Part shown: one piece after another, positions 52,133 through 64,000 of the stretch
Layout of the letters: each line of letters opens with the position of its first letter
Position numbering within the stretch: the stretch's first letter is position 1
From: Mallotus nudiflorus
Lineage: Eukaryota > Streptophyta > Magnoliopsida > Malpighiales > Euphorbiaceae
Assembly: GCA_947683625.1 (NCBI GenBank)
Contig: CANTUR010000645.1
Span: 673,501-737,500 of the forward strand
DNA length: 64,000 bases
Direction: 5' to 3'
The notes under the pieces: model-generated
Seen by the model: the letters and a program-made list of their open reading frames with translations, nothing else
Databases searched by the model: none
Told to the model about the DNA's origin: nothing
Translations under genes and position numbers: made by a program

Positions 52133-55100
52133 TGTCACGACCCAAAACAGGGGCCATGATCGGCGCTAGGGAACGGGAATTCTTTCGAATCCGGAACCCG
52201 TAGCAAGCCTAAAAATAAAATAAACATGCAATAATAATAATAACAGTATTATATGCAGCGGAAATAAAAATCATAAATATCACAATAGTATATACACCAA
52301 CTGGATTTAAGTTAAATCTCATCTCATCACATAGATATATAAATCTTTTAATACAAATCCAGTTTCAATATAATACATCTCTTTACTCAAAATACATGAA
52401 ATCCCACATTTTAATTCACAAATACTGCAGTGTCTAGATTATAAAAATAAGACTCAAGTAAATAATTTACACAAAGAAGCCGGGGCGGAAGAAATCCGGC
52501 GTATCGACCTGCTACTGAGGTCTGAAGAAATTGACTCTCCTGAAAAATAGTCAACGGAGGGGAGTCAGACCTCAGTGAGTGAATTACTATAATATATATA
52601 CATGCATACTAAATGACAATGCATGCAATCAACAATATATATATATCTAATATATATACAGGCAAATACACACAGATGCAAGGAAATCATTTTATATATT
52701 TTTCATTAAAAACCACAGTTTATGAAGGATCACATAAAACCCTAGAATATCACAACCTCGGAAATAGTGTTAGACAACACTCTAGCCATACAGGCTCACT
52801 TATTCCAAAATATATCCACTTAATCCATTTAGACAATAGACTGGCCCCGAGACACTAAGTCAACTGAGCTCCAGCAGTCTGACTGCCAGTGTGATTGGCC
52901 TCGAGACACTTGGTCAATCGAGCTTCAGCAATCACACCCAAATCACATCTCACACATCAAATGATCATAGCCAATCAATATCCATAAATAAGTTAGTAAT
53001 ATAGCCTAAATACTATAGGCGTACCGGTATGTACTCGGTCCTAGTGCTGCCCACTAGGTAGCACGTTCTATCGATATCCTTCATTAATAAATATAAAACA
53101 TCCATTCACAAAAATAAATGATGCATGAATTTCAATAAAATAACAACATAAACCATATATATACCGAAAATATACCAAAAGTAAACCAGGTATATTTCGA
53201 GTATATATATGTCAAATGAATTCAATCAAATTATAACTTAAGCTGGAAATATATTTGAAAACATTTTAAATATATTTTATTTACAAACATGCATATAATT
53301 TAATATATACCAAAAATAAACCAAAAATATACTTAAATACAAATCATATTATTTATGCATTTTAATCAAAATAAAACATATATTTCTAAATCATACATCC
53401 TAAGCATATATATATAGTATAGTAACTCATCTAGTGCGCTCCACGAGATGGGTCCGACGGGCCTGGTCCACTAGCCCTCGATCTCGGTGCAACTAAACAA
53501 ACAATAACGACAAACATTAGAATAATCCTAACAGAAATCCTAGAATTCGATCTAAAGTATTAAACACAGAATCATAAATTAGGATTCGATTGGATATCAC
53601 GTTTTACGAGAATTCTACCGAAAATTCGACAGAACCTCCCCTGTAAAATGGACATCTCTCTACTCAAAAGAGTAGAGCCGACCCTACAAAGAAACACACT
53701 TCGAAAAAAATAAGCTCAACACAAACCCACAACCCCTCGGTCGGACTCCAGACTACAATCTATCGACCGGGGTCCACAAACACAGAACAATTCAGAAATA
53801 CCAAAAATACCCTTAAAACCTAAAAATACATTTTACAGGTAGAAATTACATAATTAACCTTAAAACATATTAAAAACCAATAAAAACTCATTTTTATTAG
53901 AAAAACCGTATATTATATATATAATTGAAAATAATTCACGAAAAATAATTTTCATTAGTTAAAAATACTAAATAATTTGTAGAAATCATTTTTATACCTT
54001 AAATAACTATTAAAACCAATTAAATTACATTTTTAGCCAATTTAGGGTAAAATTACCAAAATATCCCTATATATATAAATATACTTAAATTACTTCAAAA
54101 ATTCACCAAAAATTATACAATTATCCAAAATTAATTTTCTCAACATATTTATCAATAATATTAATAATTAAACTCAATTAACCAATTAAATTCAATTAAA
54201 AACACATTTAACATAATTTTCCCAAAATTCCATAAACTTCAATAATTCAAAATAAATACTTAGAAATTCATAAAAATTCCAAATAAATTCCTATAACTCA
54301 TTTCAACACCTAATTTAACTATAAACACAATTTCATAATTTAAATAACTAATTTCCGAAATTAGAAAATAATATTAAAATATTCAAAAATACCCAAAAAT
54401 CCAAAAAATCTCCAAAAATTCCACAAAAATTCATACATGTAGATTGAGCTACTAGGAACAACATTTGTGAAGGGAGTTTTCTTGAATCAATTAATTTTAA
54501 GCTCAAAAAAATAAAAAACCCTAATGTGACCGAAATTCAAAATTCGAAACCTAAGCAAATCTAAACCATTTTAGCTTAAACCAAAGCTAGAATCACACTC
54601 ACCGGAGCTCAAGGAGAAGAAAGAGACCGGCGGTGTCAAAAATGGTGGCCGGAGGAGGAAGAAACGGCGAAGGGAAGATTTTCGGCCAAAAAGGGAAAAC
54701 AGGGGTGCCGGCGCCGGGGAAGGGAGCTGGTGGCGGCGGAGCAGCTGGCTGAGGAAGGTGGAGCTCCTGGCGGCACATTGATGGTCGGAAATCGAAAGTT
54801 GCAGGCAGTGGGGGATGGGTGGTGGTCGGGCGCACGGGAGGGAAAGAAAGAAGAAGAAGAAGAAGAAGAAAAAAGAAAAAGAAAGAAAAGAAAAAGAAAA
54901 GAAAGAAAAAAAAAAAGAAAAAAAGAAAAAAAAAAGAAAAAAGGAAAATAAAATAAATAAATAATTTTAATAATTTAATAATAAATAAAATAATAAAATA
55001 ATAATAAATTAATAAATAAATAATAAAATATTAGGGTAATATATTAAACCCTAATTAAATAAATATACACACACATAGGCTTTATTTAGTATTTTAAAAA

Positions 55101-55349
55101 TACGTATGAGTTCATGCAAGTCCAAAAATATATTTAAAATAATTAATATTAAAATATTTACGTGAAAATTTCCCCGAAAATGCAAGTCCCGGGAAAATTT
55201 TACGTAAAACACTGTAAATAATACACAGTATTGAAAATAGGTTTTAAATACATATCAACTCGTGAAAATATCGTAATATATATACAAAAATTATTAACAC
55301 TGCATATCCCGGTACAGTGTAAAAATATTTAAAAACACGAGATATTACA
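52133..55349 (-). repeat. 3' LTR of element E
   Basis: A 3217-bp LTR. Its leader ORF (54599-54835) ends in FLLLELR with the stop inside the GTGAGT donor, and a long GA-rich tract (about 54845-54950) precedes it in sense. All stem-loops are present; the outer arm of the two-tier structure has one mismatch here. Confidence 0.95.
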
Positions 55350-55364
55350 GTCTTCCCCCCTTAC
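55350..55364 (-). promoter_or_regulatory. Polypurine tract of element E
   Basis: It reads GTAAGGGGGGAAGAC in sense, identical to the tract in B, immediately before the 3' LTR. Confidence 0.85.
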
Positions 55365-55397
55365 AAGAATTCGTCCCCGAATTCCAAAAAAAAAAGA

Positions 55398-58300
55398 TCA
55401 AGAAGGAAAGAGATAAGGGTAAGAAGCTCGCATCTCAGCTTCAGTCTCCCACGTATGCTCCTCGACTTTGTCGCTACGCCACAGAACCTTGACCATCGGA
55501 ATCTACTTCGATCACAACTGTCGAACTTGATAATCAACGATCGCCACAGGTTCTTCCACAAACGTCAAATCTTCACTCACTTCCACACTGTCAGGTCGCA
55601 ACACGTGTGAAAGATCTGAGATATACTTCCTCAACATCGAGATATGAAATACTAGATGCACCTGTGACATACTCGGAGGCAAATCCAACCGATATGCAAC
55701 AGTGCCAACTCTCTCCAGAATCTCAAACGGTCCAATATATCTCGGTGCTAACTTACCCTTCCTACCAAATCTCATCACACCCTTCATCGGAGATACTTTC
55801 AGAAAAACAAAATCTCCAACCTGAAACTCCACATCTCTGCGCCTAGGATCCACATAACTCTTCTGCCGGCTAACTACTGTCTCTAATCTTCGTTTAATCA
55901 CAGTGACTTTCTCTGCAGCATTCTGAACCATCTCAGGTCCAGTCAAAACTCTCTCACCAATCTTGTCCCAACTCAGAGGGGATCTACACTTCCTTCCATA
56001 CAACGCCTCATATGGTGCCATGCCAATATTGCTATGGTAGCTGTTATTATATGCAAACTCAACGAGTGGCAAATGATCATCCCAGCTACCTCCCAAATCC
56101 AAGACACACATCCTCAACATATCTTCTAGTGTCTGGATCGTCCTCTCAGACTGGCCATCTGTCTAAGGATGAAAAGTAGTATTGAAATCCAACCTAGTGC
56201 CCATCGCTTCCTGCAACTTCTGCCAAAAATGAGAAGTAAACACTGAACCTCTATCTGACACAATGGACACAGGTACTCCATGAAGGCATACAATATGCTT
56301 CACGTACAACTTCGCCAATCTAGCAACTGAATATGTGGCTTTCACAGGCAAGAAATGTGCAGACTTCGTTAACCTGTCTACAATCACCCAGATGGAGTCG
56401 TATCCATCCTTCGAACGAGGTAAACCGACCACAAAATCCATAGCTATCCTTTCCCACTTCCACTCGGGAATAGGAAGAGGCTGAAGCTTCCCAGAAGGCT
56501 TCTGATGTTCGGCTTTCACTTGCTGACACATCAAACACTTAGCAACATAATCAGCGACATCCTTCTTCAATCCGTCCCACCAGTATAAATCTTTGATACT
56601 GTGGTACATCTTAGTAACACCTGGATGAATGCTGTAAGCTGTAGAATGTGCTTCCTCTAAAATCTCCTCTCTCAAATCATCCACATCAGGAACACACAGT
56701 CTACCGCTGATCCACAACACACCGTCATCATCGAGTGTGAAATCAGTGAACTTCCCTGCTCTGACATTCTCTGCAAGCTCTTCAAGAATAGGATCTCGGC
56801 TCTGAGCTACTTTAATCCTATCCCTCAGTACAGATCGTACTCTAAACTGAGCTAGCAGTCCACTTGATCTACTAATCTTCATCATCAGACCTTAATCCAC
56901 CAATAAATGCAACTCCTAGATCAATGGTCTCCTCTCAACACTGATATGAGCAAGACTACCTGAGGACTTCCTACTCAAGGCATCTGCTACCACATTAGCT
57001 TTACCCGGATGATATAAGATCTCGCAGTCATAATCCTTCAACAGTTCCAACCATCTTCTCTGCCTCAAATTCAGATCTCGCTGCTGAAAAATGTACTTAA
57101 GGCTCTTGTGATCAGTAAATATTTCACAAGTCACCCCGTACAGATAATGTCTCCAGATCTTTAAAGCAAAGATCACTGCAGCCATCTCAAGGTCATGTGT
57201 AGGATAGTTCTTCTCATGCTTCTTCAACTACCTCAAAGCATAGGCTATTACCCTTCCATTCTGTATCAACACACAACCAAGACCAATTCTAGAGGCATCA
57301 TAGTAAACTGTGAACTTATCCACACTATTAGGCAAAGCTAACACTGGCGCTGTGGTCAACTTTTCCTTCAACAACTGAAAACTGTTCTCACAAGCTTCTG
57401 ACCACTCGAATCTAACATTCTTTTGAGTCAAGCGAGTCATAGGGGCTGCAATTCTGGAAAAATCCTGCACAAACCGACTATAATACCCGGCTAAACCCAA
57501 AAAACTTCGAATCTCAGTAACAGAAGTAGGTCTAGGCCAATCAGATACTGCCTCAATCTTCTGTGGATCAACCTGAATACCTTCTTTAGACACCACGTGT
57601 CCAAGAAAAGAAACACTCTCCATCCAGAAATCACACTTCAAGAATTTAGCATAAAGCTGATGATCTCTCAGTGTCTGTAGTACAATCCTCAAATGATATA
57701 CATGCTCATCCATACTCCTTGAACATACCAGTATATCATCAATGAAGACTACTATAAACTGATCCACATACGGTCTGAATACTCTATTCATCAAGTCCAT
57801 AAAAGCTGCTGGTGCGTTAGTCAAACCAAAAGACATCACCAGAAACTCATAATGGCCATATCGAGTGCGGAATGCTGTCTTAGGAATATCAGCTTCACTA
57901 ATCCGCAGCTGATGATAACCCGACCTCAAGTCAACCTTAGAAAAGAACTGTGCACCCTAAAGCTGGTCAAATAAGTCATCTATCCTTGGGAGAGGATACT
58001 TGTTCTTCACTGTCACCTTATTCAGCTCTCTATAGTCAATGCACAGTCTCAAGGTACCATCCTTCTTCTTCACAAATAGGACTGGTGCACCCCAAGGAGA
58101 AACACTGGGTCTGATAAAACCCTTATCCAATAACTCTTGCAACTGCTCCTTCAACTCTTTCAACTCTGCAGGAGCCATTCGATAGGGTGGCATAGATATA
58201 GGAGTAGTACTTGGAACCACATCTATACAGAACTCAATCTCTCTATAAGGTGGTAAACCTGGCAACTCCTCTGGAAAAACATCAGGAAACTCACAAGCAA

Positions 58301-60149
58301 CAGGAACATCTGTGAGTGACAACTTCTCCACTGACGTATCCCTGACCAATACCAAATATCCCTGACAACCTTTCTTCAACAACTTCCTAGCTGTAATAAC
58401 AGAAATAAGATTCTGAGGTGCTGAATTCCTATCACCAACAAACTTAAAATCTTCTTCACCAGGAATTCCAAAAGTCACCTCCTTATTCCTGCAATCTACC
58501 ATGGCAAAGTGCTGAGATAACCAATCCATTCCCAAAATAACATCAAACTCCATCACATCCAACAAAATCAGATCAGCGGGTAATTCTCTATCTCCCACGA
58601 GAACTGGACAACCAGAAAGAACAATATCGGTGTCCAAAGAATCGCTTAGAGGAGTGGCAATAGACAAAGGAAAATCCATCCTCGAAGCTTGCCAACAAGA
58701 TTTAGAAGCAAAAACAGGAGAAACAAACGAATGCGTGGCACCCAGATCAAACAAAACCCATGCATCCAGGTAACAAATAGAAACAATACCTGCCACGACT
58801 GCATTAGATGCCTGAGCATCCTGTTGAGTGAGATGGAAGACTCTGGCCTGACCTCGACCTACCTACTGACTGGTAGAAGCCTGGCCAACACCTCTGGCAC
58901 CTCTTTTAGTACCTCTACCACGACTCTGCTGTGGAACAAACTGAGTGGAACTCTGATGCTGGGCTGGTGGCAACTGAAATGGCACGGGTGTAGCACTAGC
59001 AATCGACTGCTATGGGAATCGCGGAATCTGCTGCTGCTGATACCCGGAATAAGGACACAACCTGGCAAAATGTCCTGTTTGCCCGTATCTGAAGCATGTC
59101 AGTGGTGTCAGATAACACGGTCCCTGATGGACTCTACCACAAGTCTAACAAACACTAGTCGCTGATCCAGAACTACGACCACTGCTGCTGCTCGAAGCAC
59201 CTAACCCAAATTTGAATGATCTACGCTGACCTCCACAGCCATGTCTACTGCTCCAATGCACTCGCTGCTGCTGTCTCTGACTCTGCTGAGTCGAACCTCG
59301 CTGCTGACTACTCGAACCAACATGAAAACTCGAATACGGAGTAGCCTGCAATCCACTCGACTGAACTCCTAGCTGGTAATAATCAGGCATCGCTCCCTGC
59401 CTAACTAGTCTCAGCTCAATCTCCTTGGCTAACTCAATCACAGACTCGAGAGTAAGGCCTGCTGTAGGCATACCAGCAAAAGCAGAACCCAAACCAGTGA
59501 CATACGTAGTGACTGCGAAATACTGGTCTCGCATCAGATCCTCAGCATATCTACCCAGACGAAGAAACTCTCGAGTATACTCCTCTACAGATCGATCTCC
59601 ACGAGAAATACTGGTCAATCGAAGGTGATAGCTCAAACGAAGAGGCTCTGGACAGAATCTCCTCATGAACTGCTCTCGGAACTGAGCCCATGTCATCGTC
59701 GTCATGTAGGGCTGGATCATCTGAATGAACCAATCTAAGGCTGATCCCTCGACAGACAACTCTACGATCATGATCCGCTGGTACTCGGTATGAGCAGTCC
59801 GAGTCCGAGTCTCGATCGCATGCAGAAAATCTAACGGATCGGAAGTACCATCGAAAGCAATCATGCCAACTCGGGCATAGAACAAAGCTGCCTCAGGGTC
59901 AGACATACCCTGCTGATAGGCAGGCTGAACAGGCTGAACAACTGGAGGAACAGGAACATCAAACTCAGGCTCAACAGGCTCCTCATCCTGTAACTCTCTC
60001 TGCCTACGGCGACCTGCCGCTCCTCGAGGTCTACCTCTGCCACGACCTCTACGTCTAACTGGCTGCTCAGGAGGTAAAACCTTGTCCTGAAAAGACTCAT
60101 CATCCTCGACCTCAATGACCGGTGGAGCGACATGCGCTCGCCTCCCCAT
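55398..60149 (-). pseudogene. Element E gag-pol polyprotein: one register, ten stops
   Basis: From ATG at 60147-60149 to the natural TGA at 55398-55400 the register is 1584 codons with no net frameshift, three residues longer than B's (an extra VQP near residue 70). Internal stops are at 59145-59147, 59010-59012, 58863-58865, 57957-57959, 57228-57230, 56916-56918, 56892-56894, 56163-56165, 55512-55514 and 55503-55505. Each is explained by C-to-T in a CAG, CAA or CGA codon. The protease triplet is D-L-G (codons at 58743-58748) and the second knuckle Cys is Tyr. The RT box (FIDD), integrase motifs and chromodomain are otherwise readable. Confidence 0.95.
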
Positions 60150-60330
60150 ACTGAAAAGACAAACAGAAAGATTCAGACAAAACATACCACGGAGGAATAA
60201 CGTAGAAAACTACAGCAAGGAATACTTATCAAGACATACTCGAACCTAATTCACTACAGTAGTTCAACAGAAAACACAACTTGAAAACTAGGGCCACGAC
60301 TCACACAACTAAGCCCTGACACAGAACTCC

Positions 60331-60342
60331 GCTCTGATACCA
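60331..60342 (-). promoter_or_regulatory. Primer-binding site of element E
   Basis: TGGTATCAGAGC in sense, four bases from the 5' LTR; complementary to initiator tRNA-Met. Confidence 0.93.
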
Positions 60343-60346
60343 ACTT

Positions 60347-63300
60347 TGTCACGACCCAAAACAGGGGCCATGACCGGCGCTAGGGAACGGGAATTCTTTT
60401 AAATTCGGAACCCGTAGCAAGCCTAAAAATAAAATAAACATGCAATAATAATAATAACAGTATTATATGCAGCGGAAATAAAAATCATAAATATCACAAT
60501 AGTATATACACCAACTGGATTTAAGTTAAATCTCATCTCATCACATAGATATATAAATCTTTTAATACAAATCCAGTTTCAATATAATACATCTCTTTAC
60601 TCAAAATACATGAAATCCCACATTTTAATTCACAACTACTGCAGTGTCTAGATTATAAAAATAAGACTCAAGTAAATAATTTACACAAAGAAGCCGGGGC
60701 GGAAGAAATCCGGCGTATCGACCTGCTACTGAGGTCTAAAGAAGTTGACTCTCCTGAAAAATAGTCAACGGAGGGGAGTCAGACCTCAGTGACTGAATTA
60801 CTATAATATATATACATGCATACTAAATGACAATGCATGCAATCAACAATATATATATATCTAATATATATACAGGCAAATACACACAGATGCAAGGAAA
60901 TCATTTTATATATTTTTCATTGAAAACCACAGTTTATGAAGGATCATATAGAACCCTAGAATATCGCAACCTCGAAAATAGTGTTAGACAACACTCTAGC
61001 CATACAGGCTCACTTATTCCAAAATATATCCACTTAATCCATTTAGACAGTAGACTGGCCCTGAGACACTAAGTCAACCGAGCTCCAGCAGTCTGACTAC
61101 CAGTGTGATTGGCCCCGAGACACTTGGTCAACCGAGCTCCAGCAATCACACCCAAATCACATCTCACACATTAAATGATCATAGCCAATCAATATCCACA
61201 AATAAGTTAGTAATATAGCCTAAATACTATAGGCGTACCGGTACGTACTCGGTCCTAGTGCTGCCCACTAGGTAGCACGTTCTATTGATATCCTTCATTA
61301 ATAAATATAAAACATCCATTCATAAAAATAAATGATGCATGAATTTCAATAAAATAACAACATAAACCATATATATACCGGAAATATACCAAAAGTAAAC
61401 CAGGTATATTTTGAGTATATATATGTCAAATGAATTCAATCAAATTATAACGTAAGCTGGAAATATATTTGAAAACATTTTAAATATATTTTATTTACAA
61501 AACATGCATATAATTTAATATATACCAAAAATAAACCAAAAATATACTTAAATACAAATCATATTGTTTATGCATTTTAATCAAAATAAAACATATATTT
61601 CTAAATCATGCATCCTAAGCATATATATATAGTATAGTAACTCACCTAGTGCGCTCCACGAGATGGGTTCGACGGGCCTGGTCCACTAGCCCTCGGTCTC
61701 GGCACAACTAAACAAACAATAACGACAGACATTAGAATAATCCTAACAGAAATCCTAGAATTCGATCTAGAGTATTAAACACAGAATCAGAAATTAGGAT
61801 TCGACTGGATATCACGTTTTACGAGAATTCTATCGAAAATTCGACAGAACCTCCCCTGTAAAACGGACATCTCTCTACTCAAAAGAGTAGAGCCGACCCT
61901 GCAAAGAAACACACTTCAAAAAAAATAAGCTCAACACAAACCCACAACCCCTCGGTCGGACTCCAGACTACAGTCTACCGATCGGGGTCCAGAAACACAG
62001 AACAATTCAGAAATACCAAAAATACCCTTAAAACTTAAAAATACATTTTATAGGTAGAAATTATATAATTAACCTTAAAACATATTAAAAACCAATAAAA
62101 ACTCATTTTTATTAGAAAAACCGTATATTATATATATAATTGAAAATAATTCACGAAAAATAGTTTTCATAGTTAAAAATACTAAATAATTTGTAGAAAT
62201 CATTTTTATACCTTAAATAACTATTAAAACCAATTAAATTACATTTTTAGCTAATTTAGGGTAAAATTACCAAAATACCCCTATATATATAAATATACTT
62301 AAATTACTTCAAAAATTCACCAAAAATTATAAAATTATCCAAAATTAATTTTATCAACATATTTATCAATAATATTAATAATTAAACTCAATTAACCAAT
62401 TAAATTCAATTAAAAACACATTTAACATAATTTTCCCAAAATTCCATAAACTTCAATAATTCAAAATAAATACTTAGAAATTCATAAAAATTCCAAATAA
62501 ATTCCTATAATTCATTTCAACACCTAATTTAACCATAAACACAATTTCATAATTTAAATAATTAATTTCCAAAATTAGAAAATAATATTAAAATATTCAA
62601 AAATACCCAAAAATCCAAAAAATCTCCAAAAATTGCACAAAAATTCATACATGTATATTGAGCTACTAGGAACAACATTTGTGAAGGGATTTTTCATGAA
62701 TCAATTAATTCGAAGCTCAAAAAAATCAAAAACCCTAATGTGACCGAAATTGAAAATTCAAAACCTAAGCAAATCTAAACCATTTTAGCTCAAACCAAAG
62801 CTAGAATCACACTCACCGGAGCTCAAGGAGAAGAAAGAGACCGACGGTGTCAAAAATGGTGGCCGGAGGAGGAAGAAACGGCGAAGGGAAGATTTTCAGC
62901 CAAAAAGGGAAAACAGGGGCTACCGGCGCCGGGGAAGGGAGCTGGGGGCGGCGGAGCAGCTGGCTGAGGAAGGTGGAGCTCCTGGCAGCACACCGACGGC
63001 CGGAAATCAGAAGTTGCAGGCAGTGGGGGATGGGTGGTGGTCGGGCGCACGGGAGGGAAAGAAAGAAGAAGAAGAAGAAGAAAGAAAAAGAAAGAAAAGA
63101 AAAAGAAAAGAAAAAAAAAGGAAAATAAAATAAATAAATAATTTTAATAATTTAATAATAAATAAAATAATTAAATAATAATAAATTAATAAATAAATAA
63201 TAAAATATTAGGGTAATATATTAAACCCTAATTAAATAAATATACACACACATAGGCTTTATTTAGTATTTTAAAAATACGTATGAGTTCATGCAAGTCT

Positions 63301-63526
63301 GAAAATATATTTAAAATAATTAATATTAAAATATTTACATGAAAATTTCCCCGAAAATGCAAGTCCCGGGAAAATTTTACGTAAAACACTGTAAATAATA
63401 CACAGTATTGAAAATAGGTTTTAAATACATATCAACTCGTGAAAATATCGTAATATATATACAAAAATTATTAACACTGCATATCCCGGTACAGTGTAAA
63501 AATATTTAAAAACACGGGATATTACA
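60347..63526 (-). repeat. 5' LTR of element E
   Basis: A 3180-bp LTR. The outer arms of the two-tier stem-loop are perfect here (near 61816-61867). A GA-rich tract (about 63055-63120) is shorter than in the other LTR of E. The leader ORF is frameshifted relative to its partner. Confidence 0.95.
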
Positions 63527-63531
63527 TCTTC

Positions 63532-64000
63532 TATCCAAAATTGAATAAGAGAATTTCTTTGGAATTAAGTAAGCCTGCATGGCTAGAGAGATATTTTGAC
63601 TGAGGTTCACTCAAATAAACATTTTTCTGCATTTATTATATATAAAAGTGGATTTCAACATTTGTGTGAAATGCCTGTATATTTTTACATATATATTGAT
63701 GCTTGATTGCATATGACATTAGGAGGTGCCTGTATATATATTATAATAATTTATTCAGTGAGGTCTGACCCCCTCTCAACCATTTTTTTTTCAGGAGTCT
63801 TCTTCATCAGATCGTACCAATAGTGCTTTATGTTGGTCTTCTTCCGCCTCGGCTATTTAATGTAAATTTCATATTTGAACTTTTATTGTATTCTAGAAAA
63901 CTGCAGTAGTAATATTATTGTATTAGTAGTGTTGTATCAGTTTGAGACTTTTATATTCAAAATATTGTATGAATATTTTATTTATGATATAATATTTAAG
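63532..64000 (+). mobile_element. LTR F (family 2), third part, running off the window
   Basis: It resumes exactly where 52132 stopped. Near 63756 it has AGTGAGGTCTGAC followed by TTTTTTTTCAGGAG, the F counterpart of the acceptor-bearing stem-loop. The LTR end and any gag of this element lie to the right. Confidence 0.85.

Larger units (their letters stand above)
52133..63526 (-). mobile_element. Element E: full-length Tekay/Del-type retrotransposon, coding-dead
   Basis: An 11,394-bp element has two LTRs (52133-55349 and 60347-63526), duplication TCTTC (52128-52132 and 63527-63531), PBS, polypurine tract and a complete polyprotein register. It is inserted in LTR F in the opposite orientation. 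All domains of B are present in the same order. Ten nonsense codons inactivate it. The LTRs differ more from each other than those of B do, partly through tract length, so E is older than B. Confidence 0.97.

Overview
This window is plant nuclear heterochromatin made almost entirely of nested Ty3/gypsy LTR retrotransposons. The polyproteins have the chromovirus Tekay/Del architecture: gag with a CCHC knuckle, protease, RT, RNase H, integrase with a GPF/Y module and a C-terminal chromodomain. LTRs are about 3.1-3.4 kb, the primer-binding site is complementary to initiator tRNA-Met, and target duplications are 5 bp. A flowering plant, probably a eudicot, fits; I cannot name the genus. I find no intact host gene, rRNA, tRNA or CRISPR array.

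Layout. (i) 1-8398: element A (minus), of which gag, the start of PR and the 5' LTR lie in the window; a plus-strand solo LTR (1878-5178, TSD GATAC) sits inside its primer-binding site. (ii) 8399-38625: element D, an old degenerate minus-strand element with a diverged LTR type ('family 2', ends TGTAATGACCC). Its 3' LTR was hit by A and by LTR C (10475-24922); C was hit by element B (11658-22875, TSD CTTAA). D pol was hit by a solo LTR (27351-30444, TSD CCATC) and its 5' LTR by another (34146-37525, TSD GAAAG). (iii) 38626-46395: non-Tekay DNA with an orphan coding-like stretch, a tandem repeat and an unclassified repeat rich in hairpins, the last split by a solo LTR (41941-45258, TSD GATTT). 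(iv) 46396-64000: a plus-strand family-2 LTR (F), split by a solo LTR (46671-49927, TSD CTTAT) and by element E (52133-63526, TSD TCTTC), and running off the window end.

Element B is the youngest complete copy: its polyprotein frame has one stop and one 1-nt deletion. Element E keeps one uninterrupted 1583-codon register but carries ten nonsense codons, all of the C-to-T type.

The most unusual content is inside the LTRs. Every family-1 LTR carries a conserved series of stem-loops and consensus splice sites suggesting a long transcript leader with two or more introns. Several stems keep pairing through compensatory changes between copies and between the two LTR families; one loop changes length in a way that breaks the overlapping reading frame but not the stem; and one predicted 3' splice site lies exactly in a hairpin loop. 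I propose this structured, spliced leader as the candidate undescribed system. All alignments were done by eye.
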